From NCBI RefSeq assembly GCF_021134715.1, contig NC_060028.1:10639482-10703481 (forward strand): a DNA stretch of 64,000 nt, written 5' to 3'. The position numbers and the translations under genes are program-made. This DNA comes from Daphnia pulex. Its lineage: Eukaryota > Arthropoda > Branchiopoda > Diplostraca > Daphniidae. A model generated the notes under the pieces. It ran no database searches. It was not told where the DNA came from and saw nothing but the letters and a program-made list of their open reading frames with translations. The number at the start of each line of letters is the position of its first letter. Positions within the stretch are counted from its first letter, which is position 1. Shown piece after piece: positions 1 to 8,069 of this stretch.

Positions 1-554
1 GCGTTTCAAGATTTTCTGAAATGGGCCTGAAAATCGTGAAACGCTGTTTCCTGGCCCTGAAAATGGGCAAAAAGGGGGTTTAATAAAGGAATTTATAGAT
101 TGTGTCTAGAGATCACATAGAAATTTGAAAAAATTCACACAACATGGGGGATATCTAAGCTATATTTACACAAAAATTCACTATTGAAATGTTAATGGTT
201 CACTTACAAATTTACGGTGTGTGAAGACTCATATCAGTAGGGAAAAAGGAAAAATAATGGCTTTGGTAGAGTGTGCTCGACGCGCCACCATACGGCATAG
301 GACGCGCATCGCTTCAAGGGGTTTATAGCCGTTCGTAGTCTTTACCCTCTTAGTCTGTGATAGCACGGAGTTTCACCCTTTAGATTTTTGGCTGCTGTTC
401 GCGATGTCTGATGGCGTTTCCTTGGACGAGATGATGATTTTGGCGAGAAAAATATTGCGTGAGTATATACTTAAAACTGTTTAATTATTCTTTTACTTCT
501 TTTTTAAATGTTTTTTTTTTTTTTGTTTTTTTGTTTTTTTTTTGTTTTTTTCAT
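1..554. other. Left edge, no recognisable gene; long T-rich tract
   Basis: No coding exon can be supported here. A T-rich tract at about 503-550 runs into the acceptor-like site ending at 560 and would serve as its polypyrimidine tract. A GTGAGT donor-like site at about 466 follows a short open stretch. The block from about 475 onward is shared with the second copy near 4712, so it belongs to the duplicated STAG-related locus. Confidence 0.4.
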
Positions 555-561
555 TTACAGG

Positions 562-2502
562 AACCTTCAGGTTCCTAAATTTGCATGACAGACTTTATGA
601 AAAGTAATGTTCTTTCAAGAAAGTCAACAAGGTCCCTTTTTGCTAACCCAATGGCTGCTACCCTTGAATCTCCCTATTTAGCTCCTTACACAGTCCCTCT
701 TGATTTGAGGTATTGCTTTTTGTCGCTACAGTCTTCTTTGAATTTTATTGTCATCCAAATAAATGTTCATTCTGCTTACAGGGTGATCTTTCGCTACTGA
801 TCATGGACTCCATTGGTAAAACTGAAAACCGACGAGAGAATGCTGTAATCCAAGACTGATAAATTGTGTGCTGATTTAAACAAGTTGCGACTGGAGAACC
901 ACCTGCAGGTCGAGGGTCTATGAGAAAGGTAACCAATTAATTATTTTTAATGTGCTTATCATGTAAACATACAACATGTAGAAGTGGAGATTTTCATATG
1001 AATTATTATTACAGATTCCTACCGTCAAAGAAACCAAACAAACCCAAGGTCACCGTGTACGACTTACTGAACATTTCATACCAACTCTTCCTCTGTTACT
1101 CGGGAAATATATGACTGATCCCGAACAAGTTGCAAACCTCTTGTCAATCCCTCAATACCTTAATATGGAAATCTATACTACCTCACGTCAAGAGAAGGTG
1201 AGTTCGTTTGATTTATGATATTGTTTACAAAAGGCTGAGATACTTAACTTCTCACATTACAGAGTCTAGATTCGTTATTGCGCTTGATCCAGAATATAGT
1301 GGAAACTGGAAAGGCACACCACAACAGAAGTGTTGGAAGGCTGCGCTCAAGCGCTGTAAACTCGTGGCTTGCATCGTCTTGCCTGTAAAAGCTGCGGCAG
1401 GTGTTATTAGACACTATGTCAAGTATTACGATGATTACGGTGACATCATTAAGACATTATTGGGAAAAACTCGAAACAGCAACAAAATTACCAGTGCAAA
1501 ATCTATGGTTCTTAGTCTCTCATTGCTGTTTCACGATCTAACAAGGGATGGTGGAAGTCGTATTGATCGGCAGTCAGAAGAATTTCTTAGTGTCAAGGTA
1601 TCAAACAAATTTAAACCTTACTGACAGCATTACTTTTCACGCGAATATTTATAATGAAATAATAATAATTGTAATAAATTTGTCCGTAGGAATTGGCCAA
1701 AAAATTGGCCATATCATTTGGACTCGATACGGTGAAAAATCGCGAAGCTATCACCGCCCTTCATAGAGACGGAATTATTTTTGCCACAAATCCACTCGAG
1801 AATCCAAACAATCAAATTGGCCCTCCTCCTAATTTAGCGTTTCTTGAAATTTGTGGCGAGTTTTCAAACAAACTGTTAAAACAAGACAAAAAGGTGGTTT
1901 TACAGTTTTTGGACCGAATGCTGATCATGGGTAGGATTTCACCTCGTCGAGAATGGGAACCTATCTTGTTCTACCGGAATTCCTTGGTTCATGGCGAAAC
2001 TGATCCACCTCCGCATTCTGTCAGGAGCGCTAACAGACGACGTCGTCGCGATACAGGTATTTTATGGAATTTCTTAGAAGCTTTCTCTTGTGCATAATGG
2101 CAATTTCCAATTATACTTCGTTCTATCATGTACAATTTTCTGTTTGTATTTTCTAAATTGTCGATAGAGTTGGCGTAATTAATTACGTTGTCGTCATATT
2201 CTTTGTTCTTTTGTTTCGTTCCTAAGGTTCATTACCTTAATGTTAATGTGGGACACATTTTTTTTTCACTTAATTGCCATCCTTATAAACCCTACAACAG
2301 AACCTAGTTTTTGGAATATAGCGGGAATTCAGGGTCAAATATGATGAATATTTTCATAGTTGACCGTTGTGTCTCATCTGTTCGTGGTCACCGCATGTAA
2401 TTGATTTACTGACGAGATTTCAATTTGTTCGCAGGTGGAGACGACGGTGAAATCGCTGATAACGATGATGGATCAGATCACGAATTTGCCGAGTGCGGGT
2501 AG
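562..2502 (+). pseudogene. Degenerate cohesin subunit STAG/SA (stromalin) gene copy
   Basis: Stromalins are HEAT-repeat subunits that bind RAD21 in the nuclear cohesin ring. Apparent exons are 782-928, 1015-1197, 1263-1597, 1690-2056 and 2435-2502, all with AG/GT borders. They give STAG landmarks in the right order: a segment ending [20 protein letters not shown] with [47 protein letters not shown] and LLKQDKK, then an acidic tail ending in TAG at 2502. Exon 782-928 has in-frame stops at 857 (TGA), 860 (TAA) and 872 (TGA). In exon 1263-1597 the sequence jumps from the region just after the [10 protein letters not shown] motif to the KYYNDYG region, omitting roughly 200 residues of the vertebrate proteins, and changes frame. 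The exons from 1690 on are clean. Retained introns argue for segmental duplication, not retroposition. A transcribed truncated paralogue using only the 3' exons remains possible. Confidence 0.8.
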
Positions 2503-2789
2503 TATCACCCGGTTTGACTTCAGCATTTGAGTCTTGTGAATGAATGAAGTGAATTCGTAGTAACATAACATGTACGTGTAAAAGTTTCATTTCATTTTTT
2601 GATAAATTTCCAGTGTTAACGCATCTTATCTGCGATGATTCTAGGAAATGTTAGTTTTTATTAACGTTTGGTGAGGTGCTTTGTTATTTATCCTTTTGGC
2701 TACTGAACTGCGACACCTAAATTTCCATTTTAACAATGGATCCTGCTGTTGGATGACGTACGATCGCACTTGTTGGATTCTCTAGGATA

Positions 2790-2795
2790 AATAAA
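2790..2795 (+). terminator. Poly(A) signal after the STAG-like copy
   Basis: AATAAA lies 288 bp after the TAG at 2502. Its survival shows that the duplicated block carried the parent's 3' UTR. Confidence 0.45.
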
Positions 2796-2815
2796 CACGT
2801 ACAGTACAGTTGACA

Positions 2816-3590
2816 GTTGTGACGGTTTTGAATTGATTTCTGTCTCGTTTGTCTGCTAAATTAAAAAACAAGCAAAACATGTTCATTCAAAAAGAAAGAT
2901 TTATCACAGGTTAGGTAAAGTGCAGAATGACAGGAATAAAGCTAAAAGGGTGATACAGGTGATTATTAAAACAATCACATGCCCAGTTCCTATTGTGTGA
3001 GGATCGCATGAGCCTGGAACATGCTGTTGTTGTGAGACAGGGTAGTGTTTCACCATCTGTTGTGATTGATCTTACATTTGCTGTTGCCTTGTAGTATGTA
3101 ACCTAGTAAAATGCCACAGTGAATAGAAACACATTCTGAATAACGGCAGGTTTACCTTACCAACTAGGTGTTTTTCCTTTCAGCAATCCACTGTCCAAGC
3201 ACTCTTGCCTAGGTGCTGAAACGTCGGGAATCACTTGCAGACAAGGTACATGAACGGATATCACCGCCTTAAGTGCCTTTTCTTCAGTGTAGAAGTTGAA
3301 CTGGCGTCTATTATACTATTATCACCTTGAGGATTTCGTCTGTTGTGATGTGTCAGTGGTGGCTTTTTGGTGAAATTTGACAGGGTGAATATTACGTGAG
3401 TATGAAAATTATTTGTTACCTTTGTTTGTTAGTTCTTTCAATTTATTGTCACCGAGCTAGAGCGGACATTGTTTTCATGCTACTTTTTTTAAACGTTTCT
3501 TCTTTCTGACGTTAGACGGCATGGTCTTTGATAATTTTTTACCTGTCAGAATCTTACTTTGCACCTCTCTGAAGAAATTTCTCGCTACTA
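2816..3590. other. Gene-free stretch
   Basis: No open frame or RNA gene is recognised in this AT-rich sequence between the STAG-like copy and the old fold-back element. Confidence 0.4.
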
Positions 3591-4080
3591 CTACAAAGAA
3601 CTTTTTTCTGATAACTGTCAGTTTCTATTTCAGCAACAAAGCTCACTTGTTAGATTTTTAATAATATGTTTTTTTTCTACTTCCGGTTTTCTCATTTTAG
3701 TCAGTAGTTCAGTAAATATTCATTCGACGCACAAAATAACCACATATTCGTGATCCTCGTCAAATTTGTGGTAAAGTTCATGTTTTGTTTTGTACGTTTT
3801 CGTACTTCCGGTTTTGAAAATTTTCCTGAACTATAGTTCAGGAAAATTCTCGATTTTGGCCAAAATCTGGATTTAGTTTAAATTACATCTAATCGACCCC
3901 AAATTTCACGTAGATCACGAATATTTGGTTTATTTGGTCGGCAGCTCAATGGTTGAGGCGCTATCGCTTACTTCCGGTATACTTCCGGAAAATTTGCATA
4001 AAACTAGCAAGTGAGCTTTGTTCTCTGCACAATTCTAAAGACTCCTTGCCAGCTAAAGCAAACAGAAAAGGTCTTTTTGA
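3590..4080. repeat. Old, diverged fold-back (inverted-repeat) element
   Basis: Several nested inverted segments share one centre near 3833. The stretch at 3629-3660 (AACAAAGCTCACTTG) matches the reverse complement at about 3998-4027, and 3738-3772 (ATATTCGTGAT) matches the reverse complement at 3896-3935. The centre is a perfect 30-bp palindrome. ACTTCCGG is repeated at about 3678, 3804, 3969 and 3982. The common centre shows one long hairpin that has since diverged, as in old fold-back or MITE-type elements. The outer limits are approximate, and no transposase is present. Confidence 0.6.
3819..3848. repeat. Perfect 30-bp palindrome
   Basis: The sequence is self-complementary over all 30 bases, centred on CTATAG at 3831-3836, with TTCCTGAA and TTCAGGAA on either side. 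It has no spacer and forms the tip of the larger fold-back element. Confidence 0.9.
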
Positions 4081-4711
4081 TTTACTTTTGTGACTATTGT
4101 GACTATCTAAAGCCGGTCCTTTAGATAGTGAGTTTTGGACGTGTCTAATAGATGGCGTGAAGGAATATTGTGTTGTCAAATGGCTTATGGCGTCTCGTCT
4201 AAATCTAACTTCAGCTACGGCTATTTTCTTCGAAAGTTACAAATGGACACATAGGTTAATTCGAGTAAATTCGTTTGTAAGTTGTCGGTGATGTGTTCTA
4301 TTCCGTGTTCATGTTGGATAACCTTAGTGTTTCTCACCAACTTACAGGAGGAAACGTAGCCTACCGTTGACTATTTTGTTCAACATGTGCCATCGAAATG
4401 ACACAGGTAACTACCAACACTAGCTTTATTACAGTATTGTTGAAAAACATACAATCTTCTCATCTTTTATTAGGATTCATTATAATTATCTGCTGTAAGA
4501 ATTGGACTTGCTAGATCACCAACCCCATCACGGACAAATCTCTTATTCCATCTTCTAGAGAAGCTTGGCTAACTGTTTGGTGGTTTCAAGTGTAAGTTCA
4601 CTTGTCATGTCAAGGAACTTTCTTTGTTGCAGTCTAATATGTATTCAAAGTATTGATCTGCACTCACGTCTATGCTGGTTATAAGACGATTTCAACTGCA
4701 GTATACTGATT

Positions 4712-5150
4712 ACTGTTTAATTATTCTTTTAGATAGTTTATTTTCATAGTTGTCAAGCACATTGATGACACAAATTATTAAAAAGGTGACTTAATTTTCT
4801 TATTTTGTATTTACAGGTTTGAAACTATAGGTTTCTAAATTTGCATGACAGACTTTAAGTAAAGTCATGTTGAAGAAAAAGGACTGACTGACAGTCAACA
4901 ATGTACACTACCTTGTTTGGTAACCTGTTGGCTGCTTCCCTTGAATCTCCCTTTTTACTTTCTTAAGCTTGATTTGAGGTATTGCTTTCTGTCGATCAAA
5001 TATTGTTGAAAAATTATTCTCAAACTAATAAATGTTCATGCTGTCTACAGGGTAACTCCTTCGCTACTTATCATGGACTTCATCCATTGGCGATGCTATA
5101 ATTCAAGAGAATGCTGTCATTCAAGACTGAAAAATTGTGTAGTTGTTAGA
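4712..5150 (+). pseudogene. Second fragment of the STAG-like locus
   Basis: This block repeats about 475-880 in the same orientation, some 4.2 kb downstream. Shared strings include TTTAATTATTCTTTTA (4715 versus about 479), CTAAATTTGCATGACAGACTT (4834 versus 574) and the degenerate STAG exon that reads ENAVIQD followed by TGA (stop at 5128 here, 857 in the first copy). The copies have diverged by substitutions and small indels, and nothing downstream of this exon is repeated. It is non-coding. Confidence 0.7.
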
Positions 5151-5439
5151 TAAAACAAGTGCATGTCTGGGCTCCCTTCTTTCTTTGGCCCCATTTCCCT
5201 AACTAACCACTAACCAGCGCCCGCCGGTGTTCACTCACCCGCTGTGAAACCAGGAGGAGGGGAGGGCTCTGGTCGAACGGGGACTTGGAAGGCGCATGAT
5301 CCGACGAAAACTTTTAGAGGGTCATGAGTCTAACCCGGAAGCCTAGTATGACTAATCGCTCCCCAGTAAAACTTGCCTCGCACTCTTCTCTCCTCTTCTA
5401 TTTCCAGGTAATCTCCCTGGATCTACGCCGACACTGCAT
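5151..5439. other. Gene-free stretch left of the large hairpin
   Basis: This GC-richer segment contains polypyrimidine runs. No gene is recognised. The similarity to the first STAG-like copy has already ended. Confidence 0.35.
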
Positions 5440-5820
5440 GTGCGAGTTTTAGCAAGCAATCCGCCACCCAATTTGACAAAAAGTGATAGTTTGTTTTCAC
5501 GGAAATTTCGTCAGACGGTTACAAAATTTCTAACTCAACAATCTGATGTAGAAATTTGCATCTAGTCTACTGGTGCAAATTGCGATTCTTTAAGCTTGAT
5601 TATTTAGAAGATGTGTTAAAAAACCCACAATTGCTTTTAACACATCACCTAAATTAATCAGGTTTACAGAATCGCAATTTGCATCAGTAGACTATATGCA
5701 AATTTCTACATCAGATTGTTGAATTAGAAATTTTGTAGCCGTCTGACGAAATTTCCGTGAAAACAAACTATCACTTTTTGTCAAATTGGGTGGCGGATTG
5801 CTTGCTAAAAAGCCTCGCAC
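5440..5820. mobile_element. Long hairpin element (fold-back/MITE-like), about 380 bp
   Basis: The left arm (5440-5622) and right arm (5635-5820) are near-perfect reverse complements around a loop of about 12 bp (ACCCACAATTGC region). The arms differ by a few substitutions and small indels; for example TTGCACCAGTAG in the reverse-complemented left arm is TTGCATCAGTAG in the right arm. Both arms have GTGCGAG-like outer ends and carry GCAAGCAATCCGCCACCC. There is no coding capacity, so any movement would need enzymes supplied elsewhere. I could not define a target-site duplication. Confidence 0.8.
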
Positions 5821-5969
5821 AAAAAAAATGTCTCGAACCGGACGCTCTGTTTAATGAATTATTTATTTTGTAAGCGTTCCAGAATAAAAATGAGGTTTAT
5901 ATATTACATAGATGGTTTATTTATTCAACAATAACATTTACATATTATAGATATTTGACATTTGTGGGG

Positions 5970-6070
5970 AAATGGGGTTCAAGAAATGGGTGTTGGTGGA
6001 AGATATGGGGTTTAAGGAATGGATGTTGGTGGATGTTATGGGGTTTAAGGAATAGATGTTGTTATATAGG
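5970..6070 (+). repeat. 33-bp minisatellite, about three copies
   Basis: Three tandem units each begin GGGGTT(T/C)AAG and contain GTTGGTGGA or a decayed form of it. The 33-bp period keeps frame, giving an 11-residue repeat in a short open frame that I do not consider coding. Confidence 0.7.
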
Positions 6071-6254
6071 TAGGTATATGGATGTGATAGACAAAGGATT
6101 TTATGTCAACGTTATTAAAACAAACCACGAAATGAAAATCAATTGCCCCCCTCCCCCCCAATCTCCTCCTCGCTGGTTTCCCAATCGCGAAGGCATGTTT
6201 ATTATTTGTTCAACGTAAAAATTCCCCGTATTACTATTTTTTTCATTCTCAACA

Positions 6255-6458
6255 TATAAACGGTTAACTTCATAGACGCAAATATCAATTAAACAAAATA
6301 CTGGATGTAACTGATGTAGCACAACACCAGCGATTCAGCACCAAGAAACTTTTCTGTTCCTTTTCAACAAATAAACGGTTAACTGCATAGACACAAATAA
6401 CAATTAAAACTGGATGTAACTTTTGTGCACAACACCAGCAGTCCGGCACCAAGGAACA
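6255..6458 (+). repeat. Tandem duplication of about 90-115 bp
   Basis: Copy one (6255-6349) and copy two (6370-6458) share ATAAACGGTTAACT, CTGGATGTAACT and CACAACACCAGC, and both end near GCACCAAG. They are separated by about 20 bp. No coding meaning is seen. Confidence 0.75.
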
Positions 6459-6964
6459 GCAACAGCATAACTCGATGCAAAAAAACTTTCACCAGTATAG
6501 GCTGCAACAACATGCCATATTGGACAGCAACATCACTGCTACGTAAACATAAACCTATGACCAAAATGAAATTAATGTTTGATCAATGGAAATTTTGTAT
6601 AAAATAAAAAAAAAATCACTTCAAATGGAGTTTACCCAAATATTCTATGGCAAAACTATCTGATAACTATAGTTTAAACAAAAATTTACATGAAACTAGA
6701 TTACTCATTTAATTCCTTTGAAATTTGTAGTGCTCTGCAGCGAAACAAAAACATTCTTCTACAGTACCTGCCTATCTTGTTAACCAATTCCCCTTAAACA
6801 ATCCATAACTCAATTTACATATGATCAAAGGAAAGAGCTGTTGACATGATGAAATCCCCAAATGTTAAAATTAAACAATGTAAGCAATTATAATAGTCCA
6901 AGCATGATACTTCCCAAGTTAGAACTTATAATTTTTATCAAATTACCATTTCAAGGAGTCTTCT

Positions 6965-7130
6965 TGCAGTTCTACTAGATGTCCAACATTTCGGCAACCA
7001 CAATGCAGCATGATCCAGCGTCAACTCAGATATGGCTGATCCCAGAAGACTTGAAGCATGCATGGAACTCTCCCACACTCCAGGACAACATCAGCACCAA
7101 AGACTGCATGCAACAGCTCAATTTAATCAC
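6965..7130 (-). pseudogene. Possible ankyrin-repeat relic
   Basis: One minus-strand frame reads VFGADV, then GRVPCMLQ, an in-frame stop, then WIMLHCGCRN-GHLVEL. This resembles the ankyrin pattern (FGADV, GxTPLHxA, GWTPLHxxCRNGHLxxVxLL). The stop and the short length make it a relic at best, and two weak matches could be chance. No start or flanking exon is visible. Confidence 0.25.
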
Positions 7131-8020
7131 ACCTTTCACTGGATGACTGCAACAAAAAATCCATGCGCACATGAGACTGCAACAAAGAAGCGCAGACTTC
7201 ACCTGGCTATTGAAAAACAAAGTTAAGTTACTATCAAGGAACATAATCTCATGTGACATAACAAAACGACAGAAGTATGAAGTTAAACTATACAATCTCT
7301 CAGAATTACCTTGATAAATCTTACAAAGGAATTTGTAGTTGTCAAGTTTTCCAACTTGAAAATAACAAATGTAATCCAAATTTTAAAAAATGATCTTAAC
7401 TCATAATTGCAACAGAGAAGCAAAGGGGTCTACTCTCTTGTCATTAACTAAATCTGTAGCGATCAACTATAATTACTTTAATTGTTCTGAAAGTGACGAA
7501 ACGAGCAAGAGACATTTTGGAAAAAATGGATAGCAGTTTCAACACACCAAGTATGTCAGTAAAAAAACATGGAAAAAACACACCAGAATGAATGAGTAAC
7601 TGTAAGATTGAATAACCTGCAATAATAAAGAATGAGTAACCTTTCCGCTCAGTGTCTTTAGAAGAAATGACATTGGATTTGTCATATTGCCATCTAACGT
7701 TACAGCAAACAAACTTTCGTCTACTGACACTGTTGCCACTAGAGGGCTCTGGTCATGGTTTCAAATCTCTCCAGTCCTGACCGCCCTGGTGATATTTCGT
7801 AATTCGACTATTTTCTAATAAATTTCCTATTCTATGAATTTCTTACTTTGACGAAAACTTCGTTTTAGAAACAAAAAAGGAGGAGGGACTTGGTGTATTT
7901 CGTGTGAAAAAAAATTTTGTGTAAAATTACCCTGGAAAAAGATTTTGAACTCTGAATTAGATATTAAAAAACTTCGGAATAATGGGGAAACCGCATTTGC
8001 CAACTGCCATTAGCGTACAA
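7131..8020. other. Intergenic, upstream of the channel-lectin gene
   Basis: AT-rich sequence with no supported exon. The last part must contain the promoter of the gene starting at 8070. Confidence 0.4.
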
Positions 8021-8027
8021 GAGTGCA

Positions 8028-8033
8028 TATATA
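8028..8033 (+). promoter_or_regulatory. Candidate TATA box for the channel-lectin gene
   Basis: GCATATATAGCAG contains TATATA 42-37 bp before the ATG at 8070. If it is used, the 5' UTR would be only about 10 nt, so an upstream promoter with a 5' UTR intron is an alternative. Confidence 0.3.
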
Positions 8034-8069
8034 GCAGTCCACGAGTTACGAATTTTGAAAGTTGTTGAA

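Noticed and set aside
3932-4000. tRNA-like 5' half (GGCAGCTCAATGGTTGAGGCGC) resembling a D-arm and A box
   Set aside because: No T-arm GTTCRA box or matching acceptor strand follows, and it lies inside the old fold-back element. It could be a tRNA-derived relic but cannot be called a gene.
8055-8069. Five extra N-terminal codons for the channel-lectin gene
   Set aside because: The stretch begins with TTG; the first ATG is at 8070 and gives a normal signal peptide.
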